Assembly (NCBI RefSeq): GCF_030407435.1
Contig: NZ_JASDDK010000001.1
Location: 496,001 to 560,000 of the forward strand
Source of the DNA: Winogradskyella bathintestinalis
GTDB taxonomy: Bacteria; Bacteroidota; Bacteroidia; Flavobacteriales; Flavobacteriaceae
Direction of reading: 5' to 3'
Length of the DNA: 64,000 nt
Shown in pieces: positions 27,723 to 37,344 of this stretch. Position 1 is the stretch's first letter. Every line of letters begins with the position of its first letter. The position numbers and the translations under genes were made by a program. The notes beneath the pieces were generated by a model. It was not told the DNA's origin. It saw only the letters and a program-made list of their open reading frames with translations, and made no database searches.

Positions 27723-29075
27723 TTATTTTTCAGTCTCTCTTTGAATTTTAAAGTCTTCCATAAATTTAGTGGTATAATTTCCTGCTAAATAATCTGGATG
27801 GTCCATTAGTTGTCTGTGAAATGGTATGGTGGTTTTAATACCTTCTATTACAAATTCATCTAATGCACGTTTCATTTTATTGATAGCTTCTTCTCTAGTT
27901 TGAGCCGTTGTAATCAATTTTGCGATCATAGAATCGTAATTTGGAGGAATACTATAACCTGCATATACGTGGGTATCTAATCTTACTCCATGTCCGCCTG
28001 GTGCATGAAGTGTGGTGATTTTTCCTGGAGAAGGCCTAAAATCATTAAACGGATCTTCAGCATTAATTCTACACTCAATAGAATGTAAATTTGGGGTATA
28101 ATTTTTACCAGAAATTGGAACACCAGCAGCGACTAAGATTTGTTCGCGAATTAGGTCGAAATCAATAACTTGCTCTGTAATTGGGTGCTCTACTTGGATA
28201 CGCGTATTCATTTCCATAAAATAGAAATTTCTATGTTTATCTACCAAAAACTCAACGGTACCAGCTCCTTCATATTTAATATATTCAGCAGCTTTTACTG
28301 CAGCTTTACCCATTTTAGTTCTCAGTTTATCGGTCATAAACGGAGAAGGCACTTCTTCTGTTAATTTTTGATGACGTCTTTGAATAGAACAATCTCTTTC
28401 CGATAAATGACAGGCTTTTCCACGTGAATCACCAACAATTTGTATTTCAATATGTCTTGGCTCTTCAATGAGTTTCTCCATGTACATATCATCATTTCCG
28501 AATGCGGCTTTAGATTCTGAACGAGCAGATTCCCAAGCATTTTGAAGATCTTCTGGTTTCCAAACGGCACGCATACCTTTTCCACCACCACCGGCAGATG
28601 CTTTAAGCATTACTGGATAGCCAGTTTCTTTGGCAACCTTTTTACAATCTTCAAAAGTTTCAATAACACCTTCACTTCCTGGTACACACGGTACACCTGC
28701 GGCTTTCATGGTTGCTTTAGCGTTTGCCTTGTCACCCATTCTGTTAATCATATCTTCTGAAGCCCCAATAAACTTAATACCATGTTCTTCGCATATTTTG
28801 GAGAACTTTGCATTTTCAGATAAGAATCCATATCCTGGATGTATAGCATCTGCATTTGTAATCTCAGCTGCTGCTATTATATTAGATATTTTAAGATAAG
28901 ATTCACTACTTGGAGGAGGACCTATACAAACGGCTTCATCAGCAAACTTAATATGTAAGCTATCCGCATCTGCAGTAGAATAAACAGCTACAGTTTGTAT
29001 GCCCATTTCTTTACAGGTTCTAATAACTCTTAGTGCTATTTCACCTCTATTGGCAATTAAAATTTTTTTAAACAT
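27723..29075 (-). CDS. accC: Acetyl-CoA carboxylase, biotin carboxylase subunit
   Basis: 450 residues, standard length. The N-terminal [16 protein letters not shown], the glycine-rich ATP loop [10 protein letters not shown], the catalytic [14 protein letters not shown] and the [13 protein letters not shown] motif are all present. It carboxylates the biotin of AccB with bicarbonate and ATP, the first half of malonyl-CoA synthesis. It is the third gene of fabH-accB-accC. Confidence 0.97.
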   Translation of the reverse strand: MFKKILIANRGEIALRVIRTCKEMGIQTVAVYSTADADSLHIKFADEAVCIGPPPSSESYLKISNIIAAAEITNADAIHPGYGFLSENAKFSKICEEHGIKFIGASEDMINRMGDKANAKATMKAAGVPCVPGSEGVIETFEDCKKVAKETGYPVMLKASAGGGGKGMRAVWKPEDLQNAWESARSESKAAFGNDDMYMEKLIEEPRHIEIQIVGDSRGKACHLSERDCSIQRRHQKLTEEVPSPFMTDKLRTKMGKAAVKAAEYIKYEGAGTVEFLVDKHRNFYFMEMNTRIQVEHPITEQVIDFDLIREQILVAAGVPISGKNYTPNLHSIECRINAEDPFNDFRPSPGKITTLHAPGGHGVRLDTHVYAGYSIPPNYDSMIAKLITTAQTREEAINKMKRALDEFVIEGIKTTIPFHRQLMDHPDYLAGNYTTKFMEDFKIQRETEK

Positions 29076-29168
29076 ATCTTTTAGTTTAAGAGTCTAATTG
29101 TTTAGTCGTTTTTTGGTTTAAACATCGCTGCATCTAAACTTAAAACTTAAAACTTCTAAACTTAAAAT

Positions 29169-29657
29169 TTATGACGGATCTACTAAGAATAACGGTTGAT
29201 CGAACTCAACTGGAGACGAATCATCTACAAGTACTTTTACAATTTTTCCAGAAATCTCGGATTCAATTTCATTAAATAATTTCATCGCTTCAATAACACA
29301 AAGTACATCGCCTTCTTTTATGTCCGTACCAACCTCAACAAAAACGGGTTTGTCTGGTGATGGCTTGCGATAAAATGTCCCAATTATTGGAGACTTTATT
29401 GTAATATATTTAGAATCTTCATTTGCTGCTTGAGAATTGGCAGCAGACGTTTCTTGTGCTTGAGCAACTGGAGCCTGTTGTGAAGGCACTTGTTGCTGCA
29501 TTACTGGAGCTGCTTGCATAGGAACCTGCTGTACAATTGTAGTTTCGTCGGAACCTGTTCTAATTGTTATTTTAACGTCATCCATTTCCAACTTAACCTC
29601 ATTTGCGCCAGATTTAGCTACAAATTTTATTAGGTTCTGAATTTCTTTTAAATCCAT
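29169..29657 (-). CDS. accB: Acetyl-CoA carboxylase, biotin carboxyl carrier protein
   Basis: 162 residues. A helical N-terminus is followed by a Gln/Ala/Pro-rich flexible linker (about 43-80) and a C-terminal biotinyl domain with Lys126 in CVIEAMKLFNE as the biotin attachment site. It shuttles carboxybiotin between AccC and the carboxyltransferase. Confidence 0.96.
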   Translation of the reverse strand: MDLKEIQNLIKFVAKSGANEVKLEMDDVKITIRTGSDETTIVQQVPMQAAPVMQQQVPSQQAPVAQAQETSAANSQAANEDSKYITIKSPIIGTFYRKPSPDKPVFVEVGTDIKEGDVLCVIEAMKLFNEIESEISGKIVKVLVDDSSPVEFDQPLFLVDPS

Positions 29658-29689
29658 AATGTTTTAGATATTTGTTAGTTAGTGTTTTA

Positions 29690-30685
29690 TTAGGAATTAT
29701 AAGCCCATTTTAAATAAATTGAGCCCCAAGTGAATCCGCCACCAAAAGCAGCGAATATTATTTTATCGCCTTTTTTAAGTTGCGATTCGTAATCGTATAA
29801 TAATAATGGTAATGTTGCAGAAGTTGTATTACCATACCTCTGGATATTCATCATTACTTTCTCGTCTTCTAAATTAATTCTGTTTGCAGTAGCATCAATA
29901 ATACGCTTATTGGCCTGATGTGCCACAAGCCACGCAATATCATCATTAGTAAGCTGATTTCTTTGCATTATGCGTTCTGAAACATCGGCCATATTGAACA
30001 CAGCATTTTTAAATACAGTTTTTCCATCCTGAAAAATATAATGCTTGCCTTCTTTATATGTATTTTCATTTATAGGGTATGAAGAACCTCCATAAGTCGC
30101 TTGAAGAAAATCACGACCCTCACCATTACTTTTTAGTAATTCATCTTGCAGACCTAAGCCCTCTTCATTAGGTTCAAAAAGCACTGCTCCCGCTCCATCT
30201 CCAAAAATAATGCACGTTGCTCTGTCTTTATAATTGATAAAAGATGAATTTTTATCTGCTCCAATTAAGAGAATTTTTTTATAACGACCAGACTCTATAT
30301 AGGCTGATGCCGTTGACATACCAAAAAGAAAACTAGAACATGCCGCTTCCAAATCATAAGAAAACGCATTTACTGCTCCAATTTGTGTTGCTGTATATGC
30401 TGCTGTTGCAGCCGCTTTCATATCTGGTGTTGCCGTACAGACAATAACCAAATCTATTTCTTTAGGATCCAATCCTTTTTTCTGAATTAAATCTTCTGCG
30501 GCTTTAATGGCTAAAAACGATGTTCCTTTTCCATCTTCTTTTAAGATTCTACGTTCTTTGATACCAGTTCTTGTGGTAATCCACTCATCATTGGTTTCGA
30601 CCATAGTCTCTAGCGCCTTGTTAGTTAAAACAAAGTCAGGAACATAGCCTCCGACAGCTGTAATCGCCGCTGTGATTTTACTCAT
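29690..30685 (-). CDS. fabH: Beta-ketoacyl-ACP synthase III
   Basis: 331 residues from ATG 30685 (MSKITAAITAVGGYVP). A start at 30742 would prepend an unconserved hydrophobic leader. The triad is Cys116 in LEAACSSF, His256 in VAHQANKR and Asn286 in RYGNTTSA. The enzyme starts fatty-acid synthesis by condensing acyl-CoA with malonyl-ACP. It is placed with accB-accC, the usual flavobacterial arrangement. Confidence 0.95.
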   Translation of the reverse strand: MSKITAAITAVGGYVPDFVLTNKALETMVETNDEWITTRTGIKERRILKEDGKGTSFLAIKAAEDLIQKKGLDPKEIDLVIVCTATPDMKAAATAAYTATQIGAVNAFSYDLEAACSSFLFGMSTASAYIESGRYKKILLIGADKNSSFINYKDRATCIIFGDGAGAVLFEPNEEGLGLQDELLKSNGEGRDFLQATYGGSSYPINENTYKEGKHYIFQDGKTVFKNAVFNMADVSERIMQRNQLTNDDIAWLVAHQANKRIIDATANRINLEDEKVMMNIQRYGNTTSATLPLLLYDYESQLKKGDKIIFAAFGGGFTWGSIYLKWAYNS

Positions 30686-30813
30686 TATTAGGAATTTGAT
30701 AATTAAAAGTATGGAAAAATGACAAAAATTGAAGCGTTTCAATCAGTTTTTACCATTTTTAGGCAAATTATTACGCAAAGTAAGTGGTTTTTGCGCTATT
30801 GAAAAAATAATAA

Positions 30814-30842
30814 CAAAAAAAACGCTCACAAAGGAGCGTTTT
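30814..30842 (-). terminator. Rho-independent terminator after rpmF
   Basis: On the minus strand AAAACGCTC, a short loop and GAGCGTTTT form a nine-base-pair stem followed by a run of Ts. It separates DUF177-rpmF from fabH-accB-accC. Confidence 0.85.
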
Positions 30843-30862
30843 CTTGTATGCATGCATAGTAA

Positions 30863-31066
30863 TTATGCTGCGTTTTCTTCTTCAACAGAATTATCAATAA
30901 GTACTTGACCACGGTAATATAATTTACCTTCATGCCAATGAGCTCTGTGGTATAAGTGTGGCTCACCAGTTGTTGGGCAAGTTGCTATTTGAGGTACAGA
31001 AGCTTTATAATGTGTTCTTCTTTTATCTCTTCTTGTTTTCGATATTTTACGCTTTGGATGTGCCAT
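30863..31066 (-). CDS. rpmF: 50S ribosomal protein L32
   Basis: 67 residues. The N-terminus [19 protein letters not shown] is typical bL32, followed by [14 protein letters not shown]. Only one Cys of the zinc site is present, as in other zinc-independent L32 forms. Encoded directly after DUF177, the conserved bacterial pairing. Confidence 0.96.
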   Translation of the reverse strand: MAHPKRKISKTRRDKRRTHYKASVPQIATCPTTGEPHLYHRAHWHEGKLYYRGQVLIDNSVEEENAA

Positions 31067-31074
31067 TTTAAATG

Positions 31075-31617
31075 TTATTTATCCGTTAATAGTTTTTTTA
31101 AATTATTCCAACGAGGATCAATGTCGTCCTCAGATGATTTTACCTTTTGGTCCTTTTGTGGACTTAATTCTTCTAATTTTGAAAGTATTTCAGACTGCAT
31201 TGTACCGTCTTCAATACCTGGATGAATACGTTTTATTGGAACTGCTAAAATAATAAGTTCGTATATATACTGCGCCACATTAATTTCGTATTCTCCATGG
31301 GGTACAATTAATATATCTTCATTATCATCATTAAATTCATTTCCAAACTTAACGACTAACTTAAAACTGTCATCAATAGACTGATCATAAGGTTCGTTCG
31401 TAATATCACAATTAATATTTACTGAACCTTTTGCTGAAAAATACAACTCTAAAAGTGTCGTTTTTTTTTCGAATTTTAAGTCGATTTTTACATCAACCGC
31501 GTTAAACTCATCATATTCAAAATGCTTAAAGAACGTATTATCAATTTGATAATCAAAATTATGCTCTCCTACTTTTAATCCAACAAAAGGGACGGTATAA
31601 GATTTCAATGCCTTCAT
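31075..31617 (-). CDS. DUF177 (YceD-like) family protein
   Basis: 180 residues from the ATG at 31617 ([21 protein letters not shown]). An ATG at 31629 would add four residues; the shorter start fits the family's usual N-terminus. The core contains [15 protein letters not shown], where family members usually have a Cys pair, and ends with the conserved RIHPGIED and [10 protein letters not shown]. YceD proteins are linked to large-subunit rRNA accumulation and are almost always encoded next to rpmF, as here. Confidence 0.9.
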   Translation of the reverse strand: MKALKSYTVPFVGLKVGEHNFDYQIDNTFFKHFEYDEFNAVDVKIDLKFEKKTTLLELYFSAKGSVNINCDITNEPYDQSIDDSFKLVVKFGNEFNDDNEDILIVPHGEYEINVAQYIYELIILAVPIKRIHPGIEDGTMQSEILSKLEELSPQKDQKVKSSEDDIDPRWNNLKKLLTDK

Positions 31618-31696
31618 TATCACATTCATTTTGAGCGTGCAAATATATAAAATTTTCGTTACTTAAAGCCTAGATATCAACAAATTTTGTTTATAA

Positions 31697-32737
31697 CTAT
31701 CTAGATCCCTTTTTTAGTGGGTTTCTGCTATAGTAATTATAGGCTTCTCTAAGTTGAAAAATTTTGATCGCCGTGAAAATAGCTTGTTTCATTGAACTTT
31801 CATCAGCAACACCCTTTCCTGCAATTTCATAAGCAGTGCCGTGGTCTGGAGATGTTCTTACTTTATCTAATCCGGCCGTGAAATTGACACCCTGACCAAA
31901 TGCTATGGTTTTAAATGGAATTAAGCCCTGATCGTGATACGATGCAATAATGGCATCAAAATTCTTGTAATTGTTTGACCCAAAAAAACTATCCGCAGAA
32001 TAAGGGCCATAAACCAAATTACCTTGTGATTTTATTTTTTCTAAGGTGGGTTTTAATATGGTATCATCTTCATTACCAATTACTCCGTTATCGCCCGCAT
32101 GTGGATTAATAGCTAATACGGCTACTTTTGGTTTTCTAATTCCGAAATCTTGTTGTAATGATTTAATTACCGTTGTCAATTTTTCAATTATAAGCGTCTC
32201 AGTTATGGTTTGACTCGCATCTTTTAAAGGAACGTGATCGGTTAAAAGCCCTACACGTAAATCATCTGAAACCATAAACATTAAGCTTTTTCCATTTAAT
32301 GCTTTTGCCAAATAATCGGTATGACCAGGAAAATTAAATTTTTCAGATTGTATATTATGTTTATTAATTGGGGCCGTTACCAAGACATTTATAACACCGT
32401 CTTTTAAAGCGGCAGTAGCTGCCTCTAACGATTTTATAGCATATTCACCAATTTTTATATTCTCTTTTCCAAATTCGATAGAAACGTTTTCATTCCAAAC
32501 ATTGACCACATTAACCTTCCCAACAACAGCTTTGTCAGGTGAATCAATAATTGAAAAATTGATTTTGCTTTTAAAATGATTTTTAAAAAACTGCATGGTT
32601 TTCCCCGATGCAAAGATAATAGGGGTATTTAGTTCTAAAGACCTAGGATCTTCATAAGCTTTAAGGATAATTTCTGGTCCTATTCCATTAAGGTCACCAA
32701 CTGAAATGCCTACGAGGACCGTTTTTTTATGTTTCAT
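31697..32737 (-). CDS. pdxA: 4-hydroxythreonine-4-phosphate dehydrogenase
   Basis: 346 residues. Diagnostic motifs are GISVGDLNGIGPEII, TAPINKHNIQ, FPGHTDYLA, INPHAGDNGVIGNED, and YHDQGLIPFK (metal ligands His and Asp). It acts in the deoxyxylulose-5-phosphate-independent-of-R5P branch of pyridoxine phosphate synthesis, together with PdxJ. Head-to-tail with DUF177, 67 bases apart. Confidence 0.95.
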   Translation of the reverse strand: MKHKKTVLVGISVGDLNGIGPEIILKAYEDPRSLELNTPIIFASGKTMQFFKNHFKSKINFSIIDSPDKAVVGKVNVVNVWNENVSIEFGKENIKIGEYAIKSLEAATAALKDGVINVLVTAPINKHNIQSEKFNFPGHTDYLAKALNGKSLMFMVSDDLRVGLLTDHVPLKDASQTITETLIIEKLTTVIKSLQQDFGIRKPKVAVLAINPHAGDNGVIGNEDDTILKPTLEKIKSQGNLVYGPYSADSFFGSNNYKNFDAIIASYHDQGLIPFKTIAFGQGVNFTAGLDKVRTSPDHGTAYEIAGKGVADESSMKQAIFTAIKIFQLREAYNYYSRNPLKKGSR

Positions 32738-32992
32738 AGATTAATTCTATCTTAATAATTTATGCAATGAATAATATATTTATTCCAATCAAAGTTTTCT
32801 GTATTATACCCAATTTATCATTTCTTGACTAAAAAATTCACACTTTGTACACAAAGCTGAGATATTAACGATTTTCCGAATGCTTAAAAGTGATATTAAG
32901 AAACAAACACTTTTGCTACCGTTGGTGATGTATTTTCAAGTTAATATTCAAGATGCGTATATTTAACAAAGGTTTATTCCATAATTTGGGTT

Positions 32993-33000
32993 TAACTTTG
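32993..33000 (+). promoter_or_regulatory. Candidate -7 box for ribE
   Basis: TAACTTTG fits TAnnTTTG, 28 bases before the ribE ATG. I looked in the 291-base region between pdxA and ribE for an FMN riboswitch and see none; the region holds no other supported feature. Confidence 0.4.
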
Positions 33001-33028
33001 CAATTACAAATTTAATTAAATAAAATAT

Positions 33029-33619
33029 ATGTTTACAGGTATTATTGAAGATCTGGGTATAATAAAAAGTTTAGTGAAAGATGGGGGAAATCTACATATT
33101 ACGGTTCGCACCTCTATTACAAATGATTTAAAAATAGATCAAAGCGTGGCACATAATGGTGTTTGTCTTACGGTTGTTAAAATTAACGGTGATACGTACA
33201 CCGTAACGGCCATCCAAGAAACTTTAGACAAAACTAACCTTGGTTATTTAAAAGAAAATACTATTGTAAATATTGAACGCGCTATGAAGTTGGGTGATCG
33301 TTTAGATGGTCATATTGTACAGGGCCATGTAGACCAAATAGCAAAGTGCATAGCTATCTCTGAAGACAATGGCAGTTGGATTTATACTTTTGAATATGAT
33401 AGCGCTCTTAATAATATTACAATTGAAAAAGGCTCTATTACGGTTAACGGAGTGAGTTTAACAGTTGTAAATTCCCAATTAAATAGTTTTTCTGTCGCCA
33501 TAATACCCTATACTTATAATAACACGACTTTTAAAAATTTAAAAATAGGAGATACGGTAAACTTAGAATTTGATGTAATTGGAAAATATGTGAAACGACT
33601 TAATGCGCTAAGAAATTAA
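33029..33619 (+). CDS. ribE: Riboflavin synthase, alpha subunit
   Basis: 196 residues consisting of two tandem lumazine-binding repeats. The first begins MFTGIIEDLG with HNGVCLTVV, the second has GHIVQGHVDQ and VNGVSLTVV. It dismutates two 6,7-dimethyl-8-ribityllumazines to riboflavin. Its stop codon overlaps the stop of the convergent PID-CTERM gene by four bases. Confidence 0.95.
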   Translation: MFTGIIEDLGIIKSLVKDGGNLHITVRTSITNDLKIDQSVAHNGVCLTVVKINGDTYTVTAIQETLDKTNLGYLKENTIVNIERAMKLGDRLDGHIVQGHVDQIAKCIAISEDNGSWIYTFEYDSALNNITIEKGSITVNGVSLTVVNSQLNSFSVAIIPYTYNNTTFKNLKIGDTVNLEFDVIGKYVKRLNALRN

Positions 33620-33834
33620 GATGTTTTTTTAGCGACTAAACCATATGTTTTATAAACACCAAAAATCAAAGCAATTACAAATAGTATAACAATTCCTCCG
33701 TCAATTGGAAGACCCGGTGGTCCTGGTCCATTAGAGGGAGTCGGAGGAGAAGGAAACCTACCACTTTCTTGAGCCATAGCTGCTAAACCTACGAAACTAA
33801 TTAAAATTGAGGCAAATATATACTTATTCTGCAT
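33616..33834 (-). CDS. Small exported protein with PID-CTERM sorting signal
   Basis: 72 residues. A cleavable signal peptide (MQNKYIFASILISFVGLAAMAQ) is followed by a short Pro/Gly-rich mature part and then PGLPIDGGIVILFVIALIFGVYKTY. That is the PID-CTERM pattern of Bacteroidota: the PID motif, one membrane helix and a basic tail. Such proteins are thought to be processed by an exosortase-like system; no exosortase is encoded in this window. Function unknown. Confidence 0.75.
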   Translation of the reverse strand: MQNKYIFASILISFVGLAAMAQESGRFPSPPTPSNGPGPPGLPIDGGIVILFVIALIFGVYKTYGLVAKKTS

Positions 33835-34111
33835 TTTAGAGGTAAAGGTGTAAAAGTATAAAAAAAACTGAATTCACAAAATTAAATCGCACAAAGAACA
33901 TCTTTAAACGGCAAATTATTCCGACGAATGGTTAAAAATGAGCCTAAATTAGGGAAGAGAGCTACATTTCTAACATTGTATCAGCGACAAATATAATATT
34001 TATTTCTTATAACTATCAATAGTGTTTTAACTTATACCGAATTTAACCTAGAATTTACATTAGATCGCTTTAGCCTTCAACAGTATATCTTATCTTGTTA
34101 TAGAAATTTGT

Positions 34112-34948
34112 TTAAACATTCTCATAAATTAGCTTAATCTCATTCGCTCCATATTTTCGTTCTAAGCGTCTAATTGTAAAATGCGCTGTTGCCATTTTTT
34201 GAAAATGATCAACAAATACGTAATTTAATCCACCGCCACCGATCGCTCCAGCAATAGGTACTGCTTGTGCCAAAAACTTTTCACTAATTAATAGACTTAA
34301 TCTCGTAGCGATTTTTGATATAAAGTTTCCAAGAGCGCCAGAACCTAAAACGCCAGCGCCTTTTATTAAGCTTTCCAAACCCATTTTTAATCCAGCCGAT
34401 GACACATTATTTAAGGCCGAATTTAAAGCCATACGTGTGGTGTAATAACTCATTTCCATACCATCATCATCTTTTGAATCTCCACCAAGTGCAAAAACTT
34501 GCAAACACGCCATTTGCCCTTCAAACGTATAGATATCTTCGCCCTCACTACGGGCGATATCCATAATAGTTCGCAGTAAAAATTTAGTTGTAATCGTAAC
34601 TTCAGATGCAAAAATAGCAGTTCCTAAACCTGTAGAAGAACCAAAAAAGCCACTGACAGCACCAGTACCGGTGACTATACTTTTATAGGTGACTTTAGAC
34701 GGTTTTTTAAACTTTTTGTCTTTTTGAATGGTAAGTAAGTTAGCTTTTATGATTTTTAATAATACAGATTCTGTGATCTTCTGTACTTTAACTAATACAT
34801 TTTCTGGGACATAATTAATTCCCGTTTCTACCGTACTTCCTATTTTATTAACGTTCCGAATGGCCCAACCTAAATTCTGCATGCTAGATTTTGCTTGCAT
34901 TAAGGCATCTTTATCTTCTTCTGCTAAGGTATTGGTGATGAGGTTCAA
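34112..34948 (-). CDS. EcsC family protein
   Basis: 278 residues. The glycine-rich hydrophobic stretches GAVSGFFGSSTGLGT, KGAGVLGSGALGNF and AVPIAGAIGGGGLNYVF, together with the TRMALNSALNN segment, are the EcsC pattern. EcsC proteins are membrane-associated and poorly characterised. It is not accompanied by an ecsAB transporter here. The 277 bases downstream and 203 bases upstream of it show nothing I can support. Confidence 0.8.
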   Translation of the reverse strand: MNLITNTLAEEDKDALMQAKSSMQNLGWAIRNVNKIGSTVETGINYVPENVLVKVQKITESVLLKIIKANLLTIQKDKKFKKPSKVTYKSIVTGTGAVSGFFGSSTGLGTAIFASEVTITTKFLLRTIMDIARSEGEDIYTFEGQMACLQVFALGGDSKDDDGMEMSYYTTRMALNSALNNVSSAGLKMGLESLIKGAGVLGSGALGNFISKIATRLSLLISEKFLAQAVPIAGAIGGGGLNYVFVDHFQKMATAHFTIRRLERKYGANEIKLIYENV

Positions 34949-35151
34949 GGTTTCAAGTTTAACTTTTCTTAATTTAATGGCATGGCCACCGCTTTGTTTA
35001 TATAAAAACGAACTGCTCTACATTAGTCGTAATAATTGTGGCTTTGTTACTCCAAGCAAAATATAAGGGTTTTAAATTAAGGAAGAGGTCACCTATTAAT
35101 AACACCCCCCAAGAAACGTGTTTTAATAGAAAAAATCATCAATTTATGGTA

Positions 35152-36174
35152 CTAATCTACTAATGATTTGAGACGTTCCACAGCTTGCTCTGCGGTAATA
35201 TCACGCTGTGGCGACCCAAACATCTCATAACCTACCATAAATTTCTTTACAGTAGCACTTCGTAGTAAAGGAGGATAAAAACTCATATGCCAATGCCAAT
35301 GTGTATTAGGTTTTCCATCCGTTGGTGCTTGATGAATTCCACTAGAATAAGGGAATGAACACTCAAATAATTGGTCATAAGCTTTAGTGATTTTCGAAAT
35401 GGCATCTGCAAAAGCTAGACATTCATTATCTGAAATCTCTGTGATATTAGTGTGATTATGTTTTGGCACAATCATAGTTTCAAATGGCCAAATCGCCCAA
35501 AATGGTGTTAGCACAACAAAGTCTTCATTTTCATAGATAATACGCTCATTAGCTTGGATTTCTTGTTTTAGATAATCACCCAACAAACTGCTTTTATTTT
35601 TATTGTAATAAGCGCTTTGCCGTTCATCTTTTTTTACCACTTCATTCGGTAATGTCGATTGACTCCAAATTTGCCCATGCGGATGTGGATTGCTGCAACC
35701 CATTACAGCACCTTTGTTTTCAAAAATCTGAACATAATTTATAATATCATTTGAACCTAGCAACATGTATTCTTTCTGCCATGCTTTAACGACTTTATTA
35801 ATATCAATAACAGTCAAGTCTGCTAAACTTTTAGAATGATCTGGACTAAAACATACTACTTTGCAAATTCCTTGTTCACTTTGCGCTTTTAACAAACCTT
35901 CATTTATAAAAAAATTTGGAGATGTGGTTTGTAAGGCTGCAAAATCATTTGTAAAAACATATACATCTTCGTACTTAGGGTTTTGTTCACCGTTAATTCT
36001 AGTATTCCCAGCACACAAGTAACATATTGGGTCGTACGATGGTCGTTGCTCATTAGGTATCGTCTCATTCTGTCCTTGCCATGGTCGCTTTGCCCTATGC
36101 GGAGATACGAGAACCCATTCTCCAGTTAGAATATTATAACGCTTATGCGAATACTCTTGTAGGTCTTTGTTCAT
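35152..36174 (-). CDS. galT: UDP-glucose--hexose-1-phosphate uridylyltransferase
   Basis: 340 residues of the HIT-superfamily GalT. The nucleophile histidine motif is NPHPHGQIW, and the metal-binding CYLCAGN is near the N-terminus. It transfers UMP between UDP-glucose and galactose-1-phosphate in the Leloir pathway. It is the last gene of the gal operon, 18 bases after galK. Confidence 0.95.
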   Translation of the reverse strand: MNKDLQEYSHKRYNILTGEWVLVSPHRAKRPWQGQNETIPNEQRPSYDPICYLCAGNTRINGEQNPKYEDVYVFTNDFAALQTTSPNFFINEGLLKAQSEQGICKVVCFSPDHSKSLADLTVIDINKVVKAWQKEYMLLGSNDIINYVQIFENKGAVMGCSNPHPHGQIWSQSTLPNEVVKKDERQSAYYNKNKSSLLGDYLKQEIQANERIIYENEDFVVLTPFWAIWPFETMIVPKHNHTNITEISDNECLAFADAISKITKAYDQLFECSFPYSSGIHQAPTDGKPNTHWHWHMSFYPPLLRSATVKKFMVGYEMFGSPQRDITAEQAVERLKSLVD

Positions 36175-36192
36175 CTTAGTTTAATTTTATAA

Positions 36193-37344
36193 TTAGGACT
36201 TAACCATACGTGTTCCTTGTGATAGTTTTACTTTGTAAATAGAACATTTTTTTCCAAATTGTTTAGTGTACGATTTGAAAACCTGTTTCTTATATTTTTT
36301 ATAAGCGTTCTTTTTCACCAAGTTAATAGTGCAGCCACCAAAACCCCCACCCATCATTCGGGATCCTAGAACCCCATTGCTTTCCTTTGCCATATCAACT
36401 AAAAAATCGAGCTCATCACAACTTACTTTATATTGATTCCTTAATCCATTATGAGATTGAAACAATAAATTGCCAATAGTTTCTAAATCATGTGCTTCTA
36501 TAGCTTTAGCACATAGTTTTACGCGCTTATTCTCATCAATAACATATAATGCTTTTTGGTAGTCTTCCGTAGTTATAGTATCCTTAATACTGTCTAGATC
36601 AATTTTTGTAACATCTCTTAAAGCTTTAACTCCGAGTTGCTTTGATACTTTTTCGCAAACCGTACGCCTTTCATTGTAAGCGCTTTCTGATAAATTATGC
36701 TTAACATTGGTGTTAATAAGCATTAATTTATAAGTTTTAAAATCTATTCTGTATGACTTAGAGGCAATGGTTCTACAGTCTAAAAGTAAGGCACTCTTTT
36801 TTATGCCGAACATACTTGCATACTGATCCATAATTCCACATTTTACATCTGCGTAATTGTGTTCTGCTTTTTGAGACACAAAAATCATATCTTGTTTAGA
36901 CAGGCCTAAATTGAATAATTCGTTTAATCCATAAACGAAACTATTTTCCAAAGCAGCCGAAGAAGATAACCCAGCCCCATCTGGAATATTTCCAGCAAAA
37001 ACTGCATTGAATGGAGCGATTGTCTTACCTAATTTATGCAATTCTGAAATGACGCCTAAAACATAGTTTCTCCACCCACCATCGGTTAAAGGTTTAATAG
37101 TTTTAGTTTCAAATTCATAAATTTCATTTTTATCTAAAGCAATGATCGTAGATGTTTTAGACTCGCTTTTACTAATAGCCAATGCAATACCTTTATTAAT
37201 AGCTGCAGGCAATACAAATCCTTCATTATAATCCGTATGCTCTCCAATAAGATTTATTCGTCCTGGAGAAAACACTATTACTGGTTTTAATTTGAATTCA
37301 TTTTTAAATGATCTTTCAACTTTTTTGATCAAATTCTCGCTCAT
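36193..37344 (-). CDS. galK: Galactokinase
   Basis: 383 residues from ATG 37344 (MSENLIKKVERSF). The upstream extension to 37374 is unconserved and lies inside galM. GHMP-kinase motifs are all present: the galactose-binding GRINLIGEHTDYNEG, the ATP loop DGAGLSSSAALE, and MMGGGFGGCTINL. The ATG overlaps the galM stop in an ATGA junction, showing translational coupling. Confidence 0.96.
   Translation of the reverse strand: MSENLIKKVERSFKNEFKLKPVIVFSPGRINLIGEHTDYNEGFVLPAAINKGIALAISKSESKTSTIIALDKNEIYEFETKTIKPLTDGGWRNYVLGVISELHKLGKTIAPFNAVFAGNIPDGAGLSSSAALENSFVYGLNELFNLGLSKQDMIFVSQKAEHNYADVKCGIMDQYASMFGIKKSALLLDCRTIASKSYRIDFKTYKLMLINTNVKHNLSESAYNERRTVCEKVSKQLGVKALRDVTKIDLDSIKDTITTEDYQKALYVIDENKRVKLCAKAIEAHDLETIGNLLFQSHNGLRNQYKVSCDELDFLVDMAKESNGVLGSRMMGGGFGGCTINLVKKNAYKKYKKQVFKSYTKQFGKKCSIYKVKLSQGTRMVKS

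Noticed and set aside
30686..30742. Possible hydrophobic leader on fabH
   Set aside because: FabH is cytosolic and its conserved N-terminus starts at ATG 30685; the leader is not conserved in the family.
32738..33028. FMN or TPP riboswitch before ribE
   Set aside because: A CTGAGA string at about 32867 recalls a TPP element and ribE invites an FMN element, but none of the other conserved blocks or helices is present.
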